Below are positions 12,399-21,873 of a DNA stretch of 64,000 bases, one piece after another. Positions within the stretch are counted from its first letter, which is position 1, and every line of letters begins with the position of its first letter. The DNA is taken from positions 1-64,000 of the forward strand of contig NZ_VZDQ01000011.1 of the NCBI RefSeq assembly GCF_009602435.1, read 5' to 3'. This DNA comes from Sediminibacillus terrae (GTDB taxonomy: Bacteria > Bacillota > Bacilli > Bacillales > Amphibacillaceae). The translations under genes were made by a program, and so were the position numbers. The notes under the pieces were generated by a model. It did no database searches, was not told where the DNA came from, and worked only from the letters and a program-made list of their open reading frames with translations.

Positions 12399-13442
12399 CT
12401 ATTCGCTGTATCCTGATTTTTGTTGTTTCGCATACCGTTTATCTTTCATGAACAACTTCCAAAAATAGATGAAGCCAGGAAATAAAATAGCGAAACCGAA
12501 GATATAAGAAACGAACAATGCCCGAAAGGCATCCGGATTGGTGAAACCATCCTCGATAGTGATCGTCGGATACACCAGATAAGGAAGATGGGCCCTTCCA
12601 TACGCATAACTTGCCAGTAAATATTGCAGTACGATAACGATGACAGCCAGCCTTGGCCAACCCAATTTGCGCTTGCCTAACGGGAGATAAAGAAACACTC
12701 CTGCCAGTAAAAATGCAAAGGCAGATGCCAACAAAAACGGCAAATGTTCCATCATCCCCTGATAAAGCCATACAGCTTCATAACGCATGGTCAACATGAC
12801 AAGGAGAGCCATCAGCAGCGTAACAGGTCCCAACAAGAGCGCGTCACGCCGATAAATCCGATAGGCTTCTTTTTCATCCGCATGGTTGGAAAAATCGGCT
12901 AACAGCAGAGATGACAAAAACAAGGTGCTGCTGATTGCAAACCCGATAAACGTCCAGGCGTGAAAACTGGTCATCAATTCTCCGAAAAGCAATTGTTCCA
13001 CCCCATTCCGAACCTCGATATAGTTACCATGTGTCACAGGAAGGACCAGGATCAGCAAACCAGGTATTATAAACCCTGTAATCCCAGAAATATACGTCAA
13101 CGGTTTGCGGTATTCTTCTGCAATGTGAGAAAACACCAAGAAGCCACTGCGTACAGCCAACAACAAAAGGATGATACTTCCCGGTATCAGCAGGACGGTC
13201 CCTAAAGTGAATGTAGCCCCCGGGAAGAAGCTGAATAACGCAACCACTATAGCTACAATGAACACATTGGTGACCTCCCAAGTCGGGGAAAGATAACGAT
13301 TTGCTATATTGGTTGCATTGGTCCTTTCCTTGTTGATATATACCATCGACCAAAAGCCGGCTCCGAAATCCATGGTAGCCATAACCGAATAGATAAATAT
13401 AAACCCCCACAGGACCGTAATGGCAATTAAAACATCCGGCAT
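12399..13442 (-). CDS. cydB: Cytochrome bd-type quinol oxidase subunit II (YthB-like)
   Basis: A 347-residue membrane protein with about eight hydrophobic segments. It begins MPDVLIAITVLWGFIFIYSVMATMDFGAGFWSM in style, with the MDFGAG of CydB near residue 25. It partners CydA in reducing O2 with quinol electrons. SD GGAAGGAGAG lies upstream. It follows cydA by 27 bases, so the two are co-transcribed. Divergence from classic CydB points to the YthB/CioB branch. Confidence 0.9.
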   Translation of the reverse strand: MPDVLIAITVLWGFIFIYSVMATMDFGAGFWSMVYINKERTNATNIANRYLSPTWEVTNVFIVAIVVALFSFFPGATFTLGTVLLIPGSIILLLLAVRSGFLVFSHIAEEYRKPLTYISGITGFIIPGLLILVLPVTHGNYIEVRNGVEQLLFGELMTSFHAWTFIGFAISSTLFLSSLLLADFSNHADEKEAYRIYRRDALLLGPVTLLMALLVMLTMRYEAVWLYQGMMEHLPFLLASAFAFLLAGVFLYLPLGKRKLGWPRLAVIVIVLQYLLASYAYGRAHLPYLVYPTITIEDGFTNPDAFRALFVSYIFGFAILFPGFIYFWKLFMKDKRYAKQQKSGYSE

Positions 13443-13469
13443 GAGACACTCTCTCCTTCCTTCTTCCGT

Positions 13470-14798
13470 CTACTCTTGCATATCAATTTCATTCTGAACA
13501 GGATGCTTTTTAAAATAGAAACGCAAAACGAGAATTACCGCTATGCCTAAAACGGTATAAACAAGCCCAAACAGCGGGAAAAGGATGCCGAGTTGTGTCG
13601 AGCCGGTAACAGCGTCTTCGGTCGTCATCATCCGGTAAATAACCCATGGCTGTCTGCCTGTACAAGCAAATATCCATCCAAATTCGATTGCCAGTACCGC
13701 CAATGGACCCGAGGCGATGAACAACCCCATCAATGGCTTGGGAAAAGGACGTTTTTTTATAAATTTATACCAGCCTAAGCCACCTGCAGCAATAAGGATG
13801 AGCAAGGAACCAATTCCTACCATGGCATTGAACAGAGTATGGACATACAATGGCGGCCACCACTCTTCCGGAAAATCATTCAACCCTTGGACTACCGTAT
13901 CAAAACGATTGCCTGACAAGAAACTTAGTGCCCAGGGAATCTCAATCGCCCATTTTACTTCCTCTGTTTCTCTGTCTGTAAAACCTCCTATGGCTAGGGG
14001 AGCATAATCCTGTGTTTCAAAAAGGCCTTCGGCAGCTGCTAATTTTTCCGGCTGGTATTCGTGTAAAAGCTGTGCAGACTCATGGCCGTTGAAAGCTGTG
14101 AGTAAGGAAAATATTCCACCGACCGTCAATCCGAGCAGTAATGCTTTTTGGTGAAAGCGGCGGAGTCTGCTGCCTATCGGCTGTCTCAACATTTTGAAAG
14201 CGGCAATCGACGCAATCACGAATCCGCCTGTCGTATACGCCGAAACCACCACATGTCCTGCAGTAGTGAAAAAAGAAGGGTTAAAGAAGGCTGCCCAAGG
14301 ATCTACATCGACAATTTCTCCATTCTCTATGCGAAACCCGGCAGGCGTCCCTTCGAATGCATGAACATTCGTAATCAGTATTGCCGACGCGACTGCTCCC
14401 AAAGCTACAAGACACAAGCTGACAATCCGCATCCAAGGGGATATTCGATCGGCTGCATACACATAAATCGACATGAATAATGCTTCCACAAAAAAAGCAT
14501 AAATTTCAATCTGGAAAGGCAGAGCCATTACTTCGCCGATCACTTCCATGAACCCCGGCCACAACAGAGACAGCTGCACACCGGCAATTGTCCCGGAAGG
14601 AATCGCCACTCCGAGCAAAACAGCAAATCCTTTTGTCCAGCGGTTTGCCATCACGGCAAAATCCCGATCCTTTGTTTTTTGATACAACAGCTCAGAAAAC
14701 AAAACCATAAGCGGGATACCGACGCCCAATGTAGCAAATATGATATGGAAAGCCATCGTCGTACCAAACATGGCTCTTGCTGTTTCTAAATGATCCAC
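13470..14798 (-). CDS. cydA: Cytochrome bd-type quinol oxidase subunit I (YthA-like)
   Basis: A 442-residue haem-bearing subunit. The N-terminal ligand His18 is in MAFHIIFATLGVG. The second haem b region (FFTTAGHVVVSAYTTGGF) is present, and the C-terminal motif reads GWIFACTGRQPW. That last motif has ACT where classic CydA has TEV, and the Q-loop is short; both point to the cyanide-insensitive/YthA class. GTG start with AAAGGGGGAG upstream. Likely co-transcribed with the small exported protein 49 bases upstream and with cydB. Confidence 0.9.
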   Translation of the reverse strand: MDHLETARAMFGTTMAFHIIFATLGVGIPLMVLFSELLYQKTKDRDFAVMANRWTKGFAVLLGVAIPSGTIAGVQLSLLWPGFMEVIGEVMALPFQIEIYAFFVEALFMSIYVYAADRISPWMRIVSLCLVALGAVASAILITNVHAFEGTPAGFRIENGEIVDVDPWAAFFNPSFFTTAGHVVVSAYTTGGFVIASIAAFKMLRQPIGSRLRRFHQKALLLGLTVGGIFSLLTAFNGHESAQLLHEYQPEKLAAAEGLFETQDYAPLAIGGFTDRETEEVKWAIEIPWALSFLSGNRFDTVVQGLNDFPEEWWPPLYVHTLFNAMVGIGSLLILIAAGGLGWYKFIKKRPFPKPLMGLFIASGPLAVLAIEFGWIFACTGRQPWVIYRMMTTEDAVTGSTQLGILFPLFGLVYTVLGIAVILVLRFYFKKHPVQNEIDMQE

Positions 14799-14847
14799 AA
14801 CACTCCCCCTTTCTTCCGAATCAAGTTTTATCCGTCACTTCCAAAGG

Positions 14848-15162
14848 TTAATGGCTATGCTCTTCACTGTGGATGATCTCATCGATGGAAGAAGAGCTCC
14901 GGGTATGATGATGCAAGTCACAATACCAGACATCCGTCTTAATACGATGAGAAATATCGCATTTGCGTGTTTTCCGGATAAAGTTGCGCCAAACAGTATA
15001 TGTATGAGTATCGACGGGAACTATTTCGTATTCCGTGTCCATCCGTTCCCAGTTATGCTCTACAGAAGATTCTTCTACTTTCTCTGGCGAAGCAAAAACG
15101 GAGAAGGGTCCTACGATGACCATTAAACCCGATAACAGAATGATTTTCGTTTTCATAAACAT
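14848..15162 (-). CDS. Small exported His- and Cys-containing protein next to cydAB
   Basis: A 104-residue protein of unknown function. The N-terminal signal peptide (MFMKTKIILLSGLMVIVGPF... to FASPE) predicts secretion with cleavage near residue 25. The mature part has two Cys (RKCDISHR and WYCDLHHHTRSS) and a His/Glu-rich tail ending HSEEHSH, suggesting metal or haem contact. ATG 15162 is chosen because AAGGAG lies 5 bases upstream; a 24-codon upstream extension lacks an SD. It lies 49 bases ahead of cydA on the same strand, so it is probably the first gene of the oxidase operon. Confidence 0.7.
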   Translation of the reverse strand: MFMKTKIILLSGLMVIVGPFSVFASPEKVEESSVEHNWERMDTEYEIVPVDTHTYTVWRNFIRKTRKCDISHRIKTDVWYCDLHHHTRSSSSIDEIIHSEEHSH

Positions 15163-15528
15163 GTCCACTCCTTTAAGCAGCTGACCAGCTTCCGCTTTAA
15201 GCTTTAAACAAAATATCCCTTGTAATCTGCCCATAATCCTCCACTTCTATGCATTTGATATAATCACGAGAAAACCGAAAAAAAATGAAACAATTAAACA
15301 GAGAAAATCGTCTATATATAATAAGAGGAAACACCGTTCCAATATATGCATTTAGAGTTTACCTCCCCTTTTTAAACTCAGATGGACTGTTTCCTCTTAG
15401 CAACTTACTTATTTCCTTTGTCAGACCTCTTTTCCAAACCACTAATCACCATTCATCCTCCGTGTTTATCAAATTGAACAGATGGGTACCAATTAGGAAC
15501 AACATTCTTCAGCAGGAGAGAAGGACCC
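15163..15528. other. 366-bp divergent intergenic region
   Basis: Lies between the leftward cyd operon and the rightward lipoprotein gene. An 83-codon plus-strand frame here has no SD or recognisable content and is not called. No clear hairpin or operator was seen. Confidence 0.5.
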
Positions 15529-15822
15529 ATGAATAGGACACTTACCATCCGCCCCCTGATGATAGCGATCACAGTTTCGCTTATTCTGATAACCGGCTGC
15601 CAACAAAATAATCAAGCAGAAAAAATCGATTTAAAAGGAGAAATTACGTTGATCGATGAAGAGGAACAATTGCTTTATATTGACGGCAATCCCATCATGG
15701 TGGAAAACCCAGATGCGTTTCAACTCGGTCAACAAGTGACTGCTGAATTAATTGATACGAATCCATATGAAGACTGGGATCCTGAACAAATTGTAGTGGA
15801 AAACATTGATTTTATTGGATGA
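15529..15822 (+). CDS. Small lipoprotein of unknown function
   Basis: 97 residues. A hydrophobic signal segment ends in the lipobox LITGC, with lipidated Cys24 anchoring it to the outer face of the membrane. The mature part (about 70 residues, acidic, beta-rich: EITLIDEEEQLLYIDGNPIMV) looks like a small OB- or DUF3221-like fold, but no family is assigned with confidence. The ATG is preceded by GGAGAGAAGGA. It stands alone, facing the DDAH-like gene. Confidence 0.75.
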   Translation: MNRTLTIRPLMIAITVSLILITGCQQNNQAEKIDLKGEITLIDEEEQLLYIDGNPIMVENPDAFQLGQQVTAELIDTNPYEDWDPEQIVVENIDFIG

Positions 15823-15881
15823 TGAAATACAACGGGCTTGTATAGAGCAACAGCGCAATCACCTTGCCCACCACCGACAAA

Positions 15882-15928
15882 AAAGGTATGTTCCGATTAG
15901 CAGGACAAACTTATCGGAACATACCTTT
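15882..15928 (-). terminator. Terminator of the DDAH-like gene
   Basis: A 16-bp perfect inverted repeat (starting AAAGGTATGTTCCGAT); on the minus strand the stem ends in TTTTTT. It can also stop read-through from the lipoprotein gene. Confidence 0.85.
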
Positions 15929-16015
15929 CGCTATTGAATCTTATTAAATTTACTAAATTGGGCGCCGATCCCTAATTCTCGCTCCCTCCAAGAAAAATGA
16001 CCTCTGCTAAGGTTT

Positions 16016-16864
16016 TCACTCTTTTCTAAGCAACGGCAGTGTACAACAACGAAAAGAACCGCCGGACTTGATGATTTCGGTTATATCCACTTCGATTACC
16101 TTGTAGCCTCTGGCACGCAGCTGCTCATTTACTTGTTTGTTTACAGGAAGGCTGAAGACTCGTTTGTCTCCGATATTCAGGACATTCGTGCCAAGTCTGA
16201 ACTGCTCTTCTTTTGTTACCTCAATCAAATCATATCTTGCAGCAAGCAAATCGATTTCTTTTTGTCCGAGTGCCTCGGGATAATACAATGCCTCTGTAGG
16301 GGAAATGACGTTGAATACGCAATCGAGATGTAAATATTTTTCAACAAAAGGAATCGGAATAACCTCTAAGTTGGTCAATAGTCTGCTCAGATGTTCAGCC
16401 GCCTGCCGGTTTGTACGATTGCTGAGGCCTACATAAACCACATCACGGTCAATCATGACATCCCCGCCTTCTATTTGGTTGCCAATAAGGTTATAATAGG
16501 AAATTTCTTCATCCTCAAGCCACTGCTTCAGCTGATCCTGTTCCCCTTTTCTGACTTCGCTGGCCATTTCTGCTACAAAAATCGTTTCACCGAGAGTAAA
16601 ACCGATATCACGTGTGAATACCTGTTCAGGAAACTTTTTATGATATGGAAGCAATACAACGTCAACACCGAATTCGCGAAGCCTGCTGACGAATTGACGA
16701 TGCTGCATCACTGCTTTCTCTATATGGATCCCTTCATTTTTGAATTTCTTTTGTACTTCGTTGATGACATCCCGAATCGTCATATATTGAGGTTCGCACA
16801 AGACCACTCTTTTCATCCTGCCATATTCGCTATAACAATTGGTATACTCGCTTTTTATTTCCAT
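16016..16864 (-). CDS. Dimethylarginine dimethylaminohydrolase / amidinohydrolase family protein (YkgA-like)
   Basis: A 282-residue member of the pentein superfamily, which hydrolyses guanidino groups of arginine-like substrates. Seen: FTRDIGFTLG, EGGDVMIDRDVVYVG, the catalytic His in EKYLHLDCVFN and the catalytic Cys near the C-terminus in SGGSFRCCTLPL. The context does not reveal the substrate; methylarginine, arginine or another guanidine compound are possible. The ATG is preceded by GGAGGG. A strong terminator follows. Confidence 0.85.
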   Translation of the reverse strand: MEIKSEYTNCYSEYGRMKRVVLCEPQYMTIRDVINEVQKKFKNEGIHIEKAVMQHRQFVSRLREFGVDVVLLPYHKKFPEQVFTRDIGFTLGETIFVAEMASEVRKGEQDQLKQWLEDEEISYYNLIGNQIEGGDVMIDRDVVYVGLSNRTNRQAAEHLSRLLTNLEVIPIPFVEKYLHLDCVFNVISPTEALYYPEALGQKEIDLLAARYDLIEVTKEEQFRLGTNVLNIGDKRVFSLPVNKQVNEQLRARGYKVIEVDITEIIKSGGSFRCCTLPLLRKE

Positions 16865-16925
16865 TTGCTACCCTCCGATAATAATCGTCTCCTTTTATTA
16901 TGGCCGGCCGGGCGGCAAATTATTG

Positions 16926-17435
16926 TCAATCACGGAATAGAAAACCTCCCAACAAAGCATGAAGCACTGCAAAACACAGTTCTGTATCGTTGTATACATT
17001 TTGCTTTATTTGTTCGATACACTCTTTTACCGGAACGTTTAGTACTTCGATTTTCTCATGGTCTTCCAATTTTTGTCCCGGTCCACTGCTAATGGACTCA
17101 CTATAGTAAACATGCGTTACTTCGTTTGTAATCCAAGATGCTGCAAGCATTTTTCCTAGATAGACCGTTTTTTCACAGTGCAATCCTGTCTCTTCTTCGA
17201 ATTCTCGTTTTGCTGCCGAGTCTAAGTCCTCTCCGGGCTGCACACCTCCGCCAGGAAGCTGGACAATATAATCATTTACTGGTTCACGATATTGACGGAT
17301 TAAAATGAACGAGTCCCCGTCTCGCGCCAACAGCACAACGGAGTGATTATCCCGCTGTTGGATATACGTTTTGTTGTGTTCGTTCGTAATTATTTTCATG
17401 CCGCTGCTTTTTATATCGGATTGATTTTTTGTCAT
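16926..17435 (-). CDS. Nudix hydrolase, ADP-ribose pyrophosphatase-like
   Basis: A 169-residue cytoplasmic phosphohydrolase. The full Nudix box is present: G(x5)E(x7)REFEEETGL in the segment starting GGVQPGEDLDSAAKR. Upstream ILIRQYREPV resembles NudF-type ADP-sugar pyrophosphatases. The ATG at 17435 follows AAGGAGCAGGGG. It sits 61 bases upstream of the DDAH-like gene on the same strand, so co-transcription is possible but no functional link is evident. Confidence 0.88.
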   Translation of the reverse strand: MTKNQSDIKSSGMKIITNEHNKTYIQQRDNHSVVLLARDGDSFILIRQYREPVNDYIVQLPGGGVQPGEDLDSAAKREFEEETGLHCEKTVYLGKMLAASWITNEVTHVYYSESISSGPGQKLEDHEKIEVLNVPVKECIEQIKQNVYNDTELCFAVLHALLGGFLFRD

Positions 17436-17482
17436 CCCCTGCTCCTTTTTTACAGATTTTTCATTCTGGATAAAACGAAGAT

Positions 17483-18322
17483 TCAGGCTTCTGAACGGTT
17501 GAATCGTACGGTAGCCAATACGACGAACAGGATACTGAGAACGAGGACAACGATCATTTCCTCTGAAAAAGAAATGACATGGCCGAAAACAGACAGGTTC
17601 AGCCCCATGGCCTCCCGCAAAGCTGGTGCTAAATTTTCCGGCTGAAGAATGATTTTTTTAAACATATCTACTGAATAGGTCAATGGATTGATTTTCACTA
17701 AAAAATCCATCCAGGCAGGCATGCCGTTCAAAGGAAACAACGCCCCCGATAAAAACAACATCGGAAAAATCAAAACTTGGATGATCATTTGAAATCCTTG
17801 AGACGTTTTTAAGCTTGTTGCGATTAAAAGACCGATCGATGATATGGCAAAAGCCACTAGAAACATGACAGGAATCAATTCGAGGATAATCGGTAACGTG
17901 ATGGAAACCCCGATGAATGGAACAAAAACGAGCATCATCAATCCTTGGAATAAGGCTACGGTACTTCCTCCCAGAACTTTTCCGATTGCAATGGACGTTC
18001 TCGACATCGGCGAAACCAGGATTTCTCGCAAGTAGCCGAATTCCCTATCCTGAACAACCGACAATGCAGAAAAAATAGCTGTATTGAAAACGGTCATCCC
18101 GATTATCCCGGGGAACATGAATTCGACGAAGTCAAAATCACGCAACGGTCCGGCGGCTTCTTCACCGCCCATCATCGATCCTATCGCCCCACTCATGCCG
18201 CTTCCAAAAAGAATCAAAAACATAAAAGGCATGGCAAAAGAACCAATGAGTCGTGCCCGATCCCGGAAAAATTTCAGGACATCGCGCTGCCAAATTGCAT
18301 AAACAGCTTCCATCCTATCCAC
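17483..18322 (-). CDS. ABC-2 type exporter permease
   Basis: A 279-residue membrane protein with six predicted helices, an early RDVLKFFRDRARLIGSF cytoplasmic stretch and the ABC-2 signature region around LREILVSPMSRTSIAIGK. It is an export permease, probably for drugs or lipids (DrrB/NodJ-like). The start is GTG 18322 or ATG 18313; both overlap or abut the end of the ATPase gene, so the two are coupled. The substrate is unknown. Confidence 0.88.
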   Translation of the reverse strand: MDRMEAVYAIWQRDVLKFFRDRARLIGSFAMPFMFLILFGSGMSGAIGSMMGGEEAAGPLRDFDFVEFMFPGIIGMTVFNTAIFSALSVVQDREFGYLREILVSPMSRTSIAIGKVLGGSTVALFQGLMMLVFVPFIGVSITLPIILELIPVMFLVAFAISSIGLLIATSLKTSQGFQMIIQVLIFPMLFLSGALFPLNGMPAWMDFLVKINPLTYSVDMFKKIILQPENLAPALREAMGLNLSVFGHVISFSEEMIVVLVLSILFVVLATVRFNRSEA

Positions 18323-19289
18323 GCCCCTTTCGCATATTGCTTTTCATTTTCTCTTTGGATGAAGCCGCTTCTTCCCGTATTTCTCTTCCGGTCAACGCTA
18401 AAAAAACGTCATTCAATGTCGGACGCCTGAGGTTGACCGTCTTTATGGGTATATCGAAATTTTTGACAAATTGAACGAGAAATTCGCTCCCTTTATCGAC
18501 TTGAAAAGTAAGCGATTCACCCGCTTCGTTTACTTCTACCTCATATTTCTCCTTAAGTATTTTCCACGCTGTTTGGTTGTCTTCCGTTTCGATTTCGATG
18601 ATGTCTCCTCCAACGTTGGTTTTCAATTGATCAGGTGTATCAAGAGCGATCAATTCCCCATGGTCCATGACGGCGACCCTGTCGCATATTTCTGCCTCGT
18701 CCATATAATGGGTCGTCAAAAAAATCGTGATTCCTGCCTTTTCTTTTAGACGGAGAATATACTCCCATATATGGTTCCTTGTTTGAGGATCTAGTCCTAC
18801 GGTCGGTTCATCGAGAAACAGGACCCTGGGATAATGCAACAGACCTCGGGCGATTTCCAGCCTGCGTTTCATTCCTCCTGAAAAGGTATCCACTATATTT
18901 CCCCGCTTGTCTTCGAGATCGACGATTTCCAATACTTCTTTTATTCTCTCTTCCCGTTTATCTTTCGGAACACGGTAAAATTTACAATGAAGCATGAGAT
19001 TCTCATTGGCAGTCAGTTTTTCATCCAGTGTAGATTCCTGAAAAATAAGGCCGATGCTCGCCCTGACCTTATTTTTATCCGCTACGATATCAAATCCGTT
19101 AATGCTGGCTTTACCCCCTGAAGGTCTGATGATCGTCGACAGCATGTTGATGGTAGTGCTTTTTCCAGCTCCATTCGGGCCAAGAAAACCAAATATCTCG
19201 CCTTCTCCCACTTCAAAATCGACACCTGTCACTGCACGGAAACTTTTGTAGTTTTTTTCAAGTCCCTTAACTTCCACGATATTTTTCAT
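18315..19289 (-). CDS. ABC exporter ATP-binding protein (DrrA-like)
   Basis: 324 residues. Walker A GPNGAGKST, signature FSGGMKRRLEIARGL, Walker B VLFLDEPTVGLDP and the H-loop TTHYMDEAE are intact. A C-terminal DrrA-type extension includes NLRRPTLNDVFLALTGREIRE. The start is the ATG at 19289 after AGGGGGGACAGG; an upstream in-frame GTG is not favoured. It forms a two-gene exporter with the overlapping permease. Confidence 0.93.
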   Translation of the reverse strand: MKNIVEVKGLEKNYKSFRAVTGVDFEVGEGEIFGFLGPNGAGKSTTINMLSTIIRPSGGKASINGFDIVADKNKVRASIGLIFQESTLDEKLTANENLMLHCKFYRVPKDKREERIKEVLEIVDLEDKRGNIVDTFSGGMKRRLEIARGLLHYPRVLFLDEPTVGLDPQTRNHIWEYILRLKEKAGITIFLTTHYMDEAEICDRVAVMDHGELIALDTPDQLKTNVGGDIIEIETEDNQTAWKILKEKYEVEVNEAGESLTFQVDKGSEFLVQFVKNFDIPIKTVNLRRPTLNDVFLALTGREIREEAASSKEKMKSNMRKGRG

Positions 19290-19441
19290 CCTGTCCCCCC
19301 TATTATCCACTAATTCTATATTTCATTTTAACAAACAAGTTCGAATAAGAACATTTCACAAGTAAAACAATCGTATCACAAAATTCCTGGTACCAATCAA
19401 AAAACTTGTGGCAAATTCCCCATTTTTTCGACATTTTTTAT

Positions 19442-19447
19442 TATAAT
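19442..19447 (+). promoter_or_regulatory. Probable -10 of the HD-GYP gene
   Basis: TATAAT in an AT-rich stretch, about 42 bases upstream of the ATG. No good -35 at standard spacing. Confidence 0.4.
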
Positions 19448-19488
19448 GGGGATATCACTACAACAATACGAATTAGGATGGTAACCCC

Positions 19489-21006
19489 ATGTCATATAAC
19501 AAACTGGCCATTAAATTAATGCTCAACTATTTAATTGGCTCCCTCGTTGCTGTATTTGGCTTCTGCGGTATTTTCATGCTGCATCCCTTACAATTTTCCG
19601 TACAGGAAACGGCTGTTTTTCTAGGAATTGTCGTAGTTTCCTTCCTGTTGATGCTGTTTATTGAATTTAGTGCTTATTCCAAGCATATTGCTCCGATAAA
19701 AAAAGCAATGCGGCAAAAACGGCCGACGCTCATGGGATTGGAAGCTGCCTACCAACGCGCGCATCGTTTTCCGCTGCTTTCCTTTCAACGGATCATCTTA
19801 CCGCACTTTGTCGGGATCACAGCCCCTGCCGCTATTTTGACGATGCTGGCCATAACGATGGGCTGGCTTTCCATTCCTTACTATTATACAGTTATTGCTT
19901 GTTTTGCGGCATTGCTTATCGCTTTCATGCACGGAATGATTGAATACTTTTTGACGAGCCTCGTCATGCGACAGGTTCTGAAGATTTTAAAAGAAAAAGG
20001 GCTGAACCTCTATCAAAAGGACATTTCCCATGGTGCACATATGTTACTTGCAATAAATAAGAAGTTTTATTTCAGTGCAGCATTTCTAAGCGTTTTCCCA
20101 ATGCTGCTATTCGCGGCAGCGACAACTCTGCGGCTTTATGAATTTGGTTCATCTTTCATGACGGAGTATATCGTTTGGGCTGTAGTCGTTGTGTTGACCG
20201 TTTTGTTTTTTGCCCTGTTTGGATCAAACCTGCTCACCCGAGATATTCAGGAACCAGTCGAACAATTGCAAAATGGCATGAGGGAAGTAGAAGCAGGAAA
20301 CTTGGAGAAATTAAACAATTATTATTCAGATGAGTTCAGTCATTTAATAAATGGTTTCAATCACATGGTAGATTCCATCGTTGAAAAGAAACAGATGACC
20401 GAACAATTGCACGAAAGCTTTTTCACTGTTTTCGCCGCCACTCTTGATGCCAGAGATCCATATACCGCAGGGCACTCTTTACGGGTTGCAGAATATGCGC
20501 AGCATATCGGACGCAGAACCGGGCTGTCGGAAAGTGAACTCGCATTGCTAAGGCAGTCTGCATTGCTGCACGATATTGGAAAAATCGGCATTCGGGATGA
20601 AATATTGTTAAAAGACGGCAAGCTTACGGAATCAGAATACGAAACAATAAAGCTGCACCCAGTGATCGGTGAACAAATACTGCAAGAAATCCATCCCAGC
20701 GATGCAATTGTCCCTTTGCTTCCTGGCGTCCGCCATCATCACGAACGTTTTGACGGCAAAGGGTATCCCGACAGACTGGCCGGAGAGGACATCCCTATAT
20801 TCGGCAGAATTATGGCAGTAGCGGATGCTTTCGATGCCATGACTTCCGATCGCAATTATCGAAAAGCAATGTCATTTGAAAAAGCAATGGCGATTCTGAT
20901 AGAAGGAAAGGGATCGCAATGGGACCCTCTCTTTGTCGATTTGTTTGTCGCATGGTATCAGACGGAATACAGAAAGCAGGCAAGCGTAACTGCTGCAAAT
21001 GAGTAA
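19489..21006 (+). CDS. Membrane HD-GYP domain protein, probable cyclic-di-GMP phosphodiesterase
   Basis: 505 residues. The N-terminal half carries about six hydrophobic segments (residues 10-240), then a HAMP linker (about 250-300, LTRDIQEPVEQLQNGMREVE). The HD-GYP domain has HSLRVAEYAQHIG, the metal-binding HDIGKIG near residue 361, and HHHERFDGKGYP near 420 carrying the GYP motif. It is expected to hydrolyse c-di-GMP in response to a membrane or extracellular signal. Single gene; the ribosome site is weak (AGGATGG). Confidence 0.9.
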   Translation: MSYNKLAIKLMLNYLIGSLVAVFGFCGIFMLHPLQFSVQETAVFLGIVVVSFLLMLFIEFSAYSKHIAPIKKAMRQKRPTLMGLEAAYQRAHRFPLLSFQRIILPHFVGITAPAAILTMLAITMGWLSIPYYYTVIACFAALLIAFMHGMIEYFLTSLVMRQVLKILKEKGLNLYQKDISHGAHMLLAINKKFYFSAAFLSVFPMLLFAAATTLRLYEFGSSFMTEYIVWAVVVVLTVLFFALFGSNLLTRDIQEPVEQLQNGMREVEAGNLEKLNNYYSDEFSHLINGFNHMVDSIVEKKQMTEQLHESFFTVFAATLDARDPYTAGHSLRVAEYAQHIGRRTGLSESELALLRQSALLHDIGKIGIRDEILLKDGKLTESEYETIKLHPVIGEQILQEIHPSDAIVPLLPGVRHHHERFDGKGYPDRLAGEDIPIFGRIMAVADAFDAMTSDRNYRKAMSFEKAMAILIEGKGSQWDPLFVDLFVAWYQTEYRKQASVTAANE

Positions 21007-21016
21007 CGACCTCGGG

Positions 21017-21518
21017 TATAATAAAAAACCACTTTAATAACCGGACGAGAAGAATCGATAACCGCTCTCCTGTTGACAGACTTTGCGTTATAGAGAAGAG
21101 AGTCTTTCATCATGGCACTGCTGTATTTTAAACTCAGAAAATGAATAGCGAAAGCATAATAGGAGACACTTCCGGGGAAAGAAAGGGCTAAAACCCTCCT
21201 AGAAAGCCATTGGTGCTCTAAGCAAGTGGAAGCAGGTACGCGTGGCAACCACAGTATCTTGCCTTCGCTACGTTTTAGCGGTCTGACCACTACAAGATCA
21301 AGACAAGATAGAACCGTAATCTTCTATTCGCTTAAGTATCTAGACAATAACGAAGATGTATATGGCGAGGTTCCTTTATTCGTTGGAAATGGAGGGTGCG
21401 CCAACAACATGAAAAGGTTGCCGGAGTGGAGTGTTGCACACTTCATAAGAGAAGGATAGAGCGGTTTGCTTTTTTAAACAATATGAAAACCGAACCAAAT
21501 CGTTCGGTTTTTATTTTG
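21017..21518 (+). ncRNA. Candidate non-coding RNA, unknown class
   Basis: A TATAAT (21017-21022) just after the HD-GYP stop and a terminator ending near 21518 bracket about 490 bases without a convincing ORF. Inside are short hairpins such as AGGGCTAAAACCCT (21184-21197) and GTGGCAACCAC (21242-21252). No known riboswitch or RNA family is recognised. It could equally be decayed coding DNA. Confidence 0.3.
21486..21518 (+). terminator. Intrinsic terminator
   Basis: AAAACCGAAC / GTTCGGTTTT stem followed by TTATTTT on the plus strand; no annotated gene immediately precedes it. It would end the candidate RNA at 21017-21518 or read-through from the HD-GYP gene. Confidence 0.7.
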
Positions 21519-21702
21519 GTCGCAATACTTTTGTCCCAAGCTTTTTTTTATATTGGTCATGTCGGTTCTCCGTCAACTGCAGTGTATGATTTTACACTAC
21601 GCCAACAAGACTCCTCCCTTAAAACAGCGATTATAACCAGTAAAACCCCCATCACCACGTCAGCATAGAGCCTTTAATCCACTATCTTTGAATACATATA
21701 AA

Positions 21703-21730
21703 AGAGCCCTCTGTCCTGGCAGAGGGCTCT
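21703..21730 (-). terminator. Terminator of the HTH/F1-beta-like gene
   Basis: An 11-bp perfect stem (AGAGCCCTCTG / CAGAGGGCTCT) followed by TTTTAT when read on the minus strand, about 145 bases beyond the stop of the leftward gene. Between them, 21731-21873 holds no gene. Confidence 0.65.
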
Positions 21731-21873
21731 ACGTTTGCGGCGAAAGACCGCCGACCACATTCGGCGTTTAGCATAGAGCATGTCTGTTCGTCTTACGCAA
21801 ATTAGCTCATCGCTTGATTAATATACCATGTTTCTTCCTCCATTGCAACGAACAACTTGCATACTAGACATCC

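Noticed and set aside
15285-15536. 83-codon plus-strand frame before the lipoprotein gene
   Set aside because: No SD, no coding character; it runs through the promoter region of the lipoprotein gene.
21074-21096. TTGACA followed by TATAGA as a promoter
   Set aside because: The spacer is only about 10 bases, too short for SigA.
21396-21668. 90-codon frame across the terminator at 21486
   Set aside because: It reads straight through an intrinsic terminator, has no SD and no recognisable sequence.
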